DNA of 64,000 nt from Solimonas sp. GTDB taxonomy: Bacteria > Pseudomonadota > Gammaproteobacteria > Nevskiales > Nevskiaceae. The stretch covers positions 1 to 64,000 of the forward strand of contig JASBRP010000057.1 of the NCBI GenBank assembly GCA_030149365.1, written 5' to 3'. The translations under genes and the position numbers were made by a program. The stretch's first letter is position 1. Every line of letters starts with the position of its first letter. A model generated the notes under the pieces. It made no database searches and had not been told where the DNA came from. It worked only from the letters and a program-made list of their open reading frames with translations. Of the stretch, positions 56,553 through 64,000 are shown piece by piece.

Positions 56553-58342
56553 TTCGTCGGACCCTGTGGCGCGGCGGGCTTGCCGGCCGGGGCCGAGGGC
56601 TTGGCCGCGCTCTTGGCGCCATGCACGGGGTCATCCGGCTTCACGCCCTTGGCCGGTCCGCCGAAGTGATGCGAGTCGGCGATGTGGAAGGCGTGGCACA
56701 GCGTGCAGCCCGAGGGCACCTGGCGGTCGCTGCCGGTGTCGCCATGGCATTCACGGCAGCTGGCGAGTTCCGGCAGCAGCACGTCGGCGCTGAGCTTGGA
56801 GTGGTCCGCGCCATGGCAGTCGCTGCAGGGCTGGGCCTTGTGCGCGCCGTGGTCGAAGCGGGCGCCGTCGAGCGCATGCTCCTGCAGGTTCACCGGGGCC
56901 ACGGTCCAGGGCTTGGCGGGGTCGTCGCTGCGCTGTACCTGGTGGCAGTAATGGCAGGTGCGGCGCTCGAAGACGTCGACCATGGTGCGGCGTGCCCGCG
57001 CGTCGGCCCAGTCCAGCGCGGCGCGCGCGCTGTCGCGTGGCAGCGTCTCGCCGGGGCGGCGGCGCTGCTGCACCACGGCCGGTGCCGAGCCGTCCATGAC
57101 GCCGCCCTGCAGGGCCTTGGCGTAGTAGTAGTCGCGCACTACGCCCTGGATCTGCTCGGGGCGCCCGTGTGGCAGCTCGCGGTCCGGATCGTCCGGGTCG
57201 AAGTCCAGGCGATGGCAGCTGGCGCAGTGCTTCTCCATGTTCACCGGCTCGAAGCTGACGCCGCGTGAATCGGGCTGGTGGCAGTCCGCGCACTGCATCA
57301 TCACCTTGCCCTCGGGCGAGTCGATGCCCTTGGGGTTCAGGTGGACGTCGTGCGGGTAGACCAGGTTGGTGGTCTCGCGCAGCTGCGCCGAGGGCTGGCG
57401 CTGTTTGCTGAAGCTGAACTTGCCCGTCTTGGCATCGAAGGCGGCGATGCGCGGCGCGAATTCCGGATGCGCGGTGCTGAAGCTGGAGGCCGGCTGCAGC
57501 TTGGCGGCAGCGAATTCCTTGTCGGGGTTGGCGTGGCAGTCGGTACACAGCGTGGGCGACTGCGCGCTGACGCTGTGCGGGCCGTTGTGCTCGCGGTGGC
57601 AGTCGGTGCACTGCTGGCCGGCGAAGGCGGGATGCTGGAGCATCGCCGTGTCGTCGCTGTGCTGCGCCATGTCCTGGTGGCAGGCCAGGCAGGCCGTGTC
57701 GCGCACCTGGCGGAAGGGCGTCTCGTGGCAGGCGGCGCAGTCCTCGACGAAGTAGCGGTGCACGCTGCTGACCGGTCCGGACAGCCAGACCGAATCGTCG
57801 AAGCGAATGCCGGCCTGCGCCAGCGCGCGGTCGCGCGGGGTGTCACCGGCGGAGCTGCCGCCGTAGCGCAGGAACAGCGGCAGCAGCAGGCCCAGGGTCA
57901 GCGCCAGCAGCATCAGGCCCCAGGCCAGGCCGCGCAGCGACAGGCGGGTGTGGCCCAGACGTGTCTTCAGCGAGGCCTTGCGGGCCTGCAGGTCGGCGGC
58001 CTGGCTGAGCTTTTCCTCGTAGCCCAGCACCAGCTCGGGCACGCCGCCCACGGCGATCACCTCGAGGCGGAAGCGGCCCACCTCGATGATGTCGCCGGCT
58101 TCCAGCTTGGCACTCTCCACCGGCGTGCCGTTGACCCAGACGCCGTTGGCGGATTTGGCGATCAGCAGCGGGCCACGGCGGTCGTGCACGATCTCGGCAT
58201 GGGCCAGCGCCGCGCGCAGGTCGGGGGTGTAGACGTCCTGGTTGGTGCCACGGCCGATGGTCAGGCGCTCGCCGATCAGGCCGCGCTCGGTGGCGATGCG
58301 CTGGTCGCCCTGCTGCTGGAAGCTGCGGATCAGGACACGCAT
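56549..58342 (-). CDS. FHA-domain, single-TM, decaheme cytochrome c
   Basis: A 597-residue three-part protein. Residues ~20-97 are a forkhead-associated domain (LTIGRGTNQDVYTPDLRA, AHAEIV, SANGVWVNGTPV, AGDIIEVGRFRLEVI); the SxxH Ser is replaced by Ala, but Gly-Arg and NG remain. One membrane helix follows (LAWGLMLLALTLGLLLPLFL, ~139-158). Residues ~200-570 carry ten CxxCH motifs (CAACH, CLACH, CTDCH twice, CADCH, CASCH, CHYCH, CSDCH, CRECH, CTLCH). The FHA part should lie in the cytosol and the hemes in the periplasm. I know no close described fusion. Gap of 7 nt to the cytochrome b gene. Confidence 0.92.
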   Translation of the reverse strand: MRVLIRSFQQQGDQRIATERGLIGERLTIGRGTNQDVYTPDLRAALAHAEIVHDRRGPLLIAKSANGVWVNGTPVESAKLEAGDIIEVGRFRLEVIAVGGVPELVLGYEEKLSQAADLQARKASLKTRLGHTRLSLRGLAWGLMLLALTLGLLLPLFLRYGGSSAGDTPRDRALAQAGIRFDDSVWLSGPVSSVHRYFVEDCAACHETPFRQVRDTACLACHQDMAQHSDDTAMLQHPAFAGQQCTDCHREHNGPHSVSAQSPTLCTDCHANPDKEFAAAKLQPASSFSTAHPEFAPRIAAFDAKTGKFSFSKQRQPSAQLRETTNLVYPHDVHLNPKGIDSPEGKVMMQCADCHQPDSRGVSFEPVNMEKHCASCHRLDFDPDDPDRELPHGRPEQIQGVVRDYYYAKALQGGVMDGSAPAVVQQRRRPGETLPRDSARAALDWADARARRTMVDVFERRTCHYCHQVQRSDDPAKPWTVAPVNLQEHALDGARFDHGAHKAQPCSDCHGADHSKLSADVLLPELASCRECHGDTGSDRQVPSGCTLCHAFHIADSHHFGGPAKGVKPDDPVHGAKSAAKPSAPAGKPAAPQGPTK

Positions 58343-58349
58343 GGGCGCG

Positions 58350-59270
58350 CTACCAGTAGAGGAACACGGAGATGACGTGGGCGGCCAGGGCCGCCAGCAG
58401 CGCCACCGTCAGCGGGACGTGGAAGTACAGCCAGATCTGCATCTGCGCGTGCAGCTGGATATCACGGTTGACGCGCACGATCAGCGCGTTGCGGCGGCCG
58501 ATCAGCTCCATCAGCTGGCGCGATTTTTCGGCGATCTCACCGCGCTTCTTGGCCTGGGACAGCTCGCCGGCCATGAACATCACGGTGGAGCTCTGCGGAT
58601 CGAAGACCTTGGCGCTGGCGGCGCTTTCCTCGTCGGCCACGATCTTGCGCAGCTCGTCGATGGCGCGGCGCCCCGGCGGCAGCGGGCCGAACAGCTGCGC
58701 CCACAGTCCGCCGCCCAGGCGCATGCGCTCGGTGGAGCGGGAGATGATGCGATGGACCTCGGGGCCGAGGGGATCGGCCAGCTTGAGTGCCTGCTGGTTG
58801 ATGTCCAGGATCTCGTCGATCAGGGTCTCGCGGTCGGAGGTGCCCATGTTCTCGGTGATCAGTGTCGGCATGCGCGCGTAGACGCCGATGCCGAAGACGC
58901 CGCTGAGGATCACCATCAGCATCAGCACGTAGGCCGCGGTGTGGATGTTCCAGCCGAACTGGAAGCCGGTGTGCAGCGTGGCCACCGTGATCAGGGCCAG
59001 GCCCAGGTAGACGTGGGCCGAGAGCCAGCCCTTCACCGTGCCCATGGTCGAGCCGTAGCGGCGCTTGCGCACGCCCAGCCAGGCCAGCCAGCCGATCAGC
59101 AGCGCGCCGATGGTGCCCAGCGTATAACCCAGCCAGCTGCCGCCGTTGGGGCCGTCCGCGGGATCGTGCGCCCAGTAGGCCAGGATGCAGATGATGCACA
59201 GCAGGCTGCCCAGCTTGAGGTAACGATAGCCCCGGTGGCGCAGGAAGCTGCCGTGCGGCGTCTGTGCCAT
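58350..59270 (-). CDS. Diheme b-type membrane cytochrome
   Basis: A 306-residue inner-membrane protein with about five helices (18-34, 47-66, 84-103, 109-131, 281-303). His86 and His100 lie in one helix (AHVYLGLALITVATLHTGF), His284 and His298 in another (FHVPLTVALLAALAAHVISV); both pairs are 14 residues apart, the classic bis-His arrangement for two stacked b hemes. A ~150-residue soluble loop lies between (~132-280). Its ATG overlaps the reductase stop in an ATGA. It could pass electrons between the cytosolic Fe-S reductase or quinone and the periplasmic hemes. Confidence 0.85.
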   Translation of the reverse strand: MAQTPHGSFLRHRGYRYLKLGSLLCIICILAYWAHDPADGPNGGSWLGYTLGTIGALLIGWLAWLGVRKRRYGSTMGTVKGWLSAHVYLGLALITVATLHTGFQFGWNIHTAAYVLMLMVILSGVFGIGVYARMPTLITENMGTSDRETLIDEILDINQQALKLADPLGPEVHRIISRSTERMRLGGGLWAQLFGPLPPGRRAIDELRKIVADEESAASAKVFDPQSSTVMFMAGELSQAKKRGEIAEKSRQLMELIGRRNALIVRVNRDIQLHAQMQIWLYFHVPLTVALLAALAAHVISVFLYW

Positions 59271-61660
59271 CAGCGGCCTCCCCGGTAGAGCTTCACGAAC
59301 TGCTCGGGGCTGGCGCGCATGGCGGCGCCGGTGGGGCAGGCGCGCACGCAGGCCGGACCGCCGTCGAGGTCCTTGCACATGTCACACTTGGTCGCCTTCT
59401 TGGCGCTCTTGTCCTTCTTGGCCGGGTGATAGCGGCCGGGCTCATCGCCGCCGAACAGCATCCAGCGCCACAGGCTGGGCTTGGTCTTGCTCTGGATGCC
59501 CATCTGGATCACGCCGTAGGGGCAGTTGCGTTCGCAGTTGCCGCAGCCGATGCAGGCGTCGGTGATGTGGACCTCGCCGTTGGGGGCGCGCTTGATGGCG
59601 TCCGGCGGGCAGTCCTTCATGCAGTGCGGGTGCTCGCAATGGCGGCAGGAGGTCGGCACGTGCAGGTTGGCGAAGGTGGGGCCGGCCTCGCGCTTGAGGC
59701 GGCTGACGTTGCCGTGGGTGTCGGAGCAGGCCTTCTCGCACTGGTCGCAGCGCACGCACAGCGATTCGTCGATCAGCAGCACGTCGGTGGCCTCGCCCAG
59801 GCCCTGCGACATCATGAACTCCAGCACGTCGCCCATCGGCCGCGCCTGCGCCACCGCGTTCTGGGCCACGCGTGAACGGTAGACCTCCTGCACGCGGTCG
59901 CGCACCTGGGTGCGCCGCATCATCAGTTCCTTGAAGGCGACGCCGTCGAGCCGGATGGTCTCGGTGGCCACCGCGGCGCGCGCGGTGGCCGAGCGCGGCA
60001 GGTCGCTGACCAGGGCCATCTCGCCGACGTACTGGCCGGCCGGCACGTAGGCCAGCACCACGTCCTTGCCGCCGATCTCGCGGGAGACGGTGACCGAGCC
60101 CTTGCGGATCAGGTGCAGGGCGTCACCGGCATCGCCCTCGCTGAACAACAGCTCGCCGGGGCGGTACTGGCGCACCTCGGCGCTGCTGACCAGGTCGGCG
60201 ATCTCTTCCGGCGGCAGCGTCGGCGCGATCTTGCCCTGGATGATGCGGCGCAGGAAAACCTCGTCGATGACGCGCTTGACCGCCGCCACCGAGTTGATGA
60301 GCTTGTTCATCGAGCGGCGCGGCGTCTCGATCAGCACGCACTGGTTGCCGGCGCGCACGGTGGCGGAGCGGCGGCGGCCGGAGATCAGGCTCATCTCGCC
60401 GAAGAACTCGCCCTTGCCCAGCGTGAAGCGCTTGGACGGGTCGGCGGGGTCCACCTCGATCTCCACCGTACCGGAGACGACGGAATAGAAGGTGTCCGTG
60501 TAGTCGTTGAGCTGGAAGATGATCTCGCCGTCGGCCGGGGCGCGGATGTCGGAGTCGATCATGAACTCGCGCATCTGCAGCGGCGTCAGCGGCTTGAGGA
60601 TCGGCACGCGGCGCTGCATGGTGGCCAGCGCTTCCTCGATGTCGGTGATGTCCGGCAGCACCGCGAACTTGTCGCGCAGCAGCGGCGTGTCGGCCGGTTC
60701 CACGGTGCGGCCTTCGATGAACTCGACGACCTCGTAGCCCTGGTTCATCGCCTGCTTGATCAGCGGGAAGCCCGCCAGCGCGCCGATGATGTACAGGCCC
60801 GGCACGTTGGACTCGTACTGCGCCGATACCGCCGGCACGCTGTTGGGGTCCTTGCTGGGGAACTGGATGCCGGTGCTCTCGACGAAGGCGCGTGGCGGCG
60901 TGGCGCCGAGGCGCGCGATGATGCGATCCACCGCCAGCTCGGTCTCGCCGTCGTTGGTGGCCACGCGCAGGCGCTTGCCGCCCGGGCTGTCCTCGGCCGC
61001 CACCGGCTTGGTGTTGTAGAGGCAGGTGAGCTTGCCGTCCTCGATCGCCTTGAGGATGCCCGAGAGATTGCCGGGCTTGGCACGGTCGAACTCGTCGCGG
61101 CGGTTGAGGATGTAAACCTTGTTGTTGTCGGCCAGGGCGATGGCGTTCTCGATCGCCGCGTCGCCGGCACCGACGATGACGATGGTCTCGCCCTTGTACT
61201 CGTCCGGGTCGTCGAGCTGGTACTGCACCCAGTCGAGGTCCTCGCCGGGACAGCCGAGCTTGCGCAGGTTGCCCTGCAGGCCGATGCCCAGCACCACGGC
61301 TTCCGCCTGCAGCGTGTCGCCGCCGTCCAGCGTGATCGTGAAGGCGCCCTTCTGGCCGCCGATGGCGCTGACCCGTGCGCGATGCGCGATGTTGACGCCC
61401 AGCGCGGCGGTGCCGCTGTTCCAGGCCTCGAGGATTGCCTCGCGCTTTCCGGCGGTGAAGGTCAGTGGCGAACGCAGCGGCAGCACGTCCGGCTCGGCCA
61501 TGACGTGCTTGCCCTTCTGGTAACGATAGATGGTGTTCGAAAGCCAACTCTCGGCTTCGAGCAGCACATGCGATATGCCGAGCTCCGCGGCACGCGCGGC
61601 AGCAGAAAGGCCGGCAGGGCCGGACCCGACAATCGCGATCTTGAAGCTCCCTTGGACCAT
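59270..61660 (-). CDS. FAD/NAD(P) oxidoreductase fused to two cNMP-binding domains and a four-cluster [4Fe-4S] module
   Basis: A 796-residue cytosolic protein, no signal peptide. Residues 1-330 are a thioredoxin-reductase-like flavoprotein: FAD motif IAIVGSGPAGLSAAARA, NAD(P) motif IVIVGAGDAAIENAIA, no redox CxxC. Residues ~363-475 and ~482-600 are cyclic-nucleotide-binding domains, each with a full phosphate cassette (FFGEMSLISGRRRSAT; YVGEMALVSDLPRSAT). Residues ~633-785 hold 16 Cys in four cluster motifs: CVRCDQCEKAC, CRHCEHPHCMKDCP, CIGCGNCERNCP and CDMC...CVRACP. ATG 61660 fixes the N-terminus at the flavin strand. It heads the six-gene operon and overlaps the cytochrome b start. Confidence 0.93.
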   Translation of the reverse strand: MVQGSFKIAIVGSGPAGLSAAARAAELGISHVLLEAESWLSNTIYRYQKGKHVMAEPDVLPLRSPLTFTAGKREAILEAWNSGTAALGVNIAHRARVSAIGGQKGAFTITLDGGDTLQAEAVVLGIGLQGNLRKLGCPGEDLDWVQYQLDDPDEYKGETIVIVGAGDAAIENAIALADNNKVYILNRRDEFDRAKPGNLSGILKAIEDGKLTCLYNTKPVAAEDSPGGKRLRVATNDGETELAVDRIIARLGATPPRAFVESTGIQFPSKDPNSVPAVSAQYESNVPGLYIIGALAGFPLIKQAMNQGYEVVEFIEGRTVEPADTPLLRDKFAVLPDITDIEEALATMQRRVPILKPLTPLQMREFMIDSDIRAPADGEIIFQLNDYTDTFYSVVSGTVEIEVDPADPSKRFTLGKGEFFGEMSLISGRRRSATVRAGNQCVLIETPRRSMNKLINSVAAVKRVIDEVFLRRIIQGKIAPTLPPEEIADLVSSAEVRQYRPGELLFSEGDAGDALHLIRKGSVTVSREIGGKDVVLAYVPAGQYVGEMALVSDLPRSATARAAVATETIRLDGVAFKELMMRRTQVRDRVQEVYRSRVAQNAVAQARPMGDVLEFMMSQGLGEATDVLLIDESLCVRCDQCEKACSDTHGNVSRLKREAGPTFANLHVPTSCRHCEHPHCMKDCPPDAIKRAPNGEVHITDACIGCGNCERNCPYGVIQMGIQSKTKPSLWRWMLFGGDEPGRYHPAKKDKSAKKATKCDMCKDLDGGPACVRACPTGAAMRASPEQFVKLYRGGR

Positions 61661-61885
61661 ACCTGGCTCTTTTGGCTCGGCTGGCGGCTTGAAACCTACT
61701 TTAGGCTCATTCCGGCGAGCGGCGCCAGTGATGCAGTGCGCAGTTCGGCGACACCGCTTGTACGAATGTGACGCTCCGCACGTCGGATATGGCGGATTCG
61801 CGGAAAGTGCGGGAGCAGGCAGTAGTGAGGTGGAGCGCCTGCGTTTATATTGACCCATAGCCAGCTGCCGATCGGAGCTCGATCC
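61661..61885. promoter_or_regulatory. Divergent control region of the electron-transfer locus
   Basis: A 225-nt gap between the operon's first gene and the c554-like gene. Promoters for both must lie here. TATATT at 61846-61851 could be a -10 for the plus gene. TGTGACGCTCC around 61767 is a half-match to a CRP site only. No strong dyad seen. Confidence 0.45.
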
Positions 61886-63184
61886 ATGCGACGCCAACTT
61901 TCTGTTGCGCTCAGTCTTGCACTGCTGTTGTCGGTGCTCGTGCCCGTGGGCGCCGCGCCCGCGCCGGATCGCAACCTCGGCGTCGCCGACTGCGCCGGCA
62001 GCACCTGCCACGGCTCCATCCGCCCCTTCGCCGATCGGCAGATCCGCCAGGACGAATATTTCGTCTGGCAGCGCAAGGACGCCCACGCCTCCGCCTGGAA
62101 GACGCTCTTCACCGAGCGCTCGCGCCGCATCGCAGGCCAGCTCGGCCTGGGCGCGCCGCACCAGGCGCAGGCCTGCCTGGTCTGCCATGCCCACGCGCCG
62201 CCGGCCGAAGCACGCGGCCCACGCTTCCAGCTGGAGGACGGCATCGGCTGCGAGGCCTGCCACGGCCCGGCCGAGCGCTGGATCGCCGCGCACGTCAATG
62301 AACTGAAGACGCCCGAGGAGCGGATCGCCCACGGCATGACGCCCACCTGGGACGTGAAGGTGCGCGCCGAGATGTGCAGCGGCTGCCACCTGGGCGACAA
62401 CGCACACCCGATGACGCACAAGATCATGGCGGCCGGCCATCCGCCGCTGCTGTTCGAACTGGACACCTTCACCGCCCTGATGCCGCCGCACTGGGACGTG
62501 GATGCCGACTATCGCCAGCGCAAGCCGGTGACCGACACCGCCAGCAACTGGCTGGAGGGTCAGATAGCGGCGACCGATGCCTGGCTGGCGCGCATGGAGA
62601 GCGGTGCGCTGGGGCATGGCCTGTTCCCGGAGCTGGCCTTGTTTGACTGCGATGCCTGCCACCACTCGATGAACGGCAACCGCTGGCGCGCCGACCGCAC
62701 GCCGGGCCTTGCCCCCGGCCAGGTGCCGCTGGCGGACCAGCCGCTGGTGCTGGTGCAGGCCTGGGCGGGTGTGATGGCACCCGGCGTGGCCGAGGCCATG
62801 GGCACGCAGCGCGCATTGCTCTACCAGCAGTACGAAACCGATGCCTCACGCCTGCGCGAGCAGGCCGGCGAGTTGCGCGGCTGGCTGCGGCGCGAGGCTT
62901 GGGGCCGCCTGCGGCAGGGCTCGGCGGATGCGGGGCAATTGCGCCAGGTGCTCAAGCGCGTGGCACAGAATGCGGAGAACGCTCAGGGCGGCGACTTCTA
63001 CTACGCCCAGCAGACGGCAATGGCGGCGCAGGTACTGGCGGCGGCAATTGGTGAGCGTGGCGGCGGCAATGGTGCGCTGAAGGGGCCGACCGACGCGCTG
63101 TACGAATCGGTGAAGAACCGCGATCGCTTCCAGCCGGAAGAGTACCGCAAGGCGCTGACTCGCCTGAGTGCGGTGCTGAGGTAG
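61886..63184 (+). CDS. Periplasmic multiheme cytochrome c (c554-like)
   Basis: A 432-residue protein with a Sec signal (LSVALSLALLLSVLVPVGAA). It has one CX4CH (CAGSTCH, near residue 36) and four CxxCH (CLVCH, CEACH, CSGCH, CDACH), the composition of c554-type cytochromes. The DGIGCEACHGPAERWIAAH segment matches that family. The C-terminal ~170 residues are helical with few hemes (ALLYQQYETDASRLREQAG). GGAG precedes ATG 61886. It is divergent from the six-gene operon and may share its regulation. A soluble electron shuttle is likely. Confidence 0.88.
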   Translation: MRRQLSVALSLALLLSVLVPVGAAPAPDRNLGVADCAGSTCHGSIRPFADRQIRQDEYFVWQRKDAHASAWKTLFTERSRRIAGQLGLGAPHQAQACLVCHAHAPPAEARGPRFQLEDGIGCEACHGPAERWIAAHVNELKTPEERIAHGMTPTWDVKVRAEMCSGCHLGDNAHPMTHKIMAAGHPPLLFELDTFTALMPPHWDVDADYRQRKPVTDTASNWLEGQIAATDAWLARMESGALGHGLFPELALFDCDACHHSMNGNRWRADRTPGLAPGQVPLADQPLVLVQAWAGVMAPGVAEAMGTQRALLYQQYETDASRLREQAGELRGWLRREAWGRLRQGSADAGQLRQVLKRVAQNAENAQGGDFYYAQQTAMAAQVLAAAIGERGGGNGALKGPTDALYESVKNRDRFQPEEYRKALTRLSAVLR

Positions 63185-63236
63185 GCAGGAGTGGCGGCGG
63201 CAGGTGCCGCCGTGGCGCAGGCGCGGCCTGGGCGGG

Positions 63237-64000
63237 CTAGCCCGGCGGTCTTGCCGCGGCAGAGGGTGCGTCCGGCGAAGCGGTGGGTGCCGGCATGGTC
63301 TGGGTCCGGCGAGACGACAGGCAATCCTCCACTACGCGGCGCAGTGTATCGATATCCACCGGCTTGACGAGATGCGCGACGAAGCCGTGCTCGGTGGACG
63401 CGAGCTGGTCCTGGACCTCGCCGAAGCCGCTTACGGCCACGCAAGGCAGCTTCAATGCGGCGGGCAGGGATAGGCCGCTGCCATCGGGCAGGCCGATGTC
63501 GGTGATGACGAGATCGAAGGACTGCCGGCGGGCGGCTTCGCGCGCCTCCGCACAGGAGCTGGCGCGCACCACCACGTGGCCGTAGTGCTGCAGGACCAGG
63601 GACAGGGCCTCGCCAGAGTCGTCGTTGTCCTCGACCAGAAGCAGCCTGCCGCCGATGGCCGTCGAATCAATCGCCGCCCGTGCGGTCGCGGGTTCGGCCC
63701 CGGCGGACAAGGCCAGCGGCAGCCGCAAGGTGAAATTCGCACCGCGTCCGCTGCCGTCGCTGGCGGCCTCCAGCGTTCCGCCATGTTCCTGCACCAGCCC
63801 GCGTGCGATGGCCAGGCCCAGCCCCAATCCGCCGAAGCGGCGGGCGATGCTGCTGCCAGCCTGTTCGAAGGGCTCGAAGATGCGGCCGAGCATCGCGGGT
63901 TCGATGCCGATGCCGGTATCGCTGCAGCACATCTCGAATGAGCCGGCGTCGCTGGAGGTGCGGATGACGATGCGCCCGCCCTCCGGTGTGAATTTCACGG
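63237..64000 (-). CDS. Hybrid histidine kinase, C-terminal part: HATPase plus receiver (5' end outside window)
   Basis: The minus-strand frame is open at the right edge, so the sensor and HisKA parts are missing. The visible ~254 residues show the end of the ATPase domain (SDTGIGIEPAMLGRIFEPFE, then GGLGLGLAIARGLVQEHGGT) and a receiver domain (RLLLVEDNDDSGEALSLVLQ, phospho-Asp in VITDIGLPDGSGL, Lys in AHLVKPVDIDTLRRV). A Pro/Ala-rich tail ends the protein. It is convergent with the c554-like gene, and any regulatory link to the electron-transfer locus is only positional. Confidence 0.88.
   Translation of the reverse strand, partial: VKFTPEGGRIVIRTSSDAGSFEMCCSDTGIGIEPAMLGRIFEPFEQAGSSIARRFGGLGLGLAIARGLVQEHGGTLEAASDGSGRGANFTLRLPLALSAGAEPATARAAIDSTAIGGRLLLVEDNDDSGEALSLVLQHYGHVVVRASSCAEAREAARRQSFDLVITDIGLPDGSGLSLPAALKLPCVAVSGFGEVQDQLASTEHGFVAHLVKPVDIDTLRRVVEDCLSSRRTQTMPAPTASPDAPSAAARPPG

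Noticed and set aside
61760-61790. CRP/FNR site before the c554-like gene
   Set aside because: Only one half (TGTGA) matches; the second half is too degenerate to claim.

Overview
The window is 64 kb of GC-rich chromosomal DNA from a gammaproteobacterium. The housekeeping neighbourhoods (coaBC-dut with radC, argB and pyrE close by; rpmB-rpmG; rhlB divergent from trxA-rho; pyrE next to an ExoIII/Crc-type nuclease; thiG-trmB) have the order seen in Gammaproteobacteria. The mix of genes and intergenic repeats suggests the Xanthomonadales/Nevskiales side of the class (Solimonas-like). That placement is inference. I saw no rRNA, tRNA, CRISPR array, prophage or intact insertion sequence.

Region 1 (1-29.9 kb) is mostly core genome: the tail of a LysR regulator, thiG-trmB, a lone bacterial-type phosphoribulokinase, an aldo-keto reductase, an AmpG-like permease, an active-looking ExoIII beside pyrE, argB-dut-coaBC, radC, maeB, rpmBG, mgtE, a methionine-salvage operon mtnBDC, cysQ and a HAD nucleotidase, a PBP7-type endopeptidase, rhlB/trxA/rho, and purD with a periplasmic aspartic-protease-like gene. 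Palindromic repeats sit between several of these genes, including a 223-bp inverted-repeat element and a 430-bp repeat-rich stretch.

Region 2 (30-48.4 kb) is regulatory and accessory: two tandem paralogous Ser/Thr kinases that each end in a cyclic-nucleotide-binding domain, hydrolases, a phosphatase/GyrI pair, a CadR-like MerR regulator divergent from a cation-efflux gene with a textbook operator, a TetR-controlled operon with a StyC-like membrane protein and a three-part SnoaL/ABM/zinc-ribbon protein, an OmpW porin, and a TetR-TolC-MFP-RND efflux operon.

Region 3 (48.4-63.2 kb) is the most striking. Six minus-strand genes are packed with ATGA overlaps or gaps of at most 7 nt: a cytoplasmic FAD/NAD(P) reductase fused to two cyclic-nucleotide-binding domains and a four-cluster [4Fe-4S] module; a diheme b-type membrane cytochrome; an FHA-TM-decaheme cytochrome; a lipoprotein with two HbpS/GlcG-like domains; a FimV-like/outer-membrane-barrel protein; and a secreted decaheme cytochrome with an LVIVD-type propeller. 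A divergent c554-like multiheme gene and the end of a hybrid histidine kinase/receiver gene follow. Together they encode 25 c-type heme motifs, two predicted b hemes, four Fe-S clusters and a flavin. I infer a transenvelope electron-transfer conduit with built-in cyclic-nucleotide and phosphothreonine sensing. Its direction and substrate cannot be read from the sequence.
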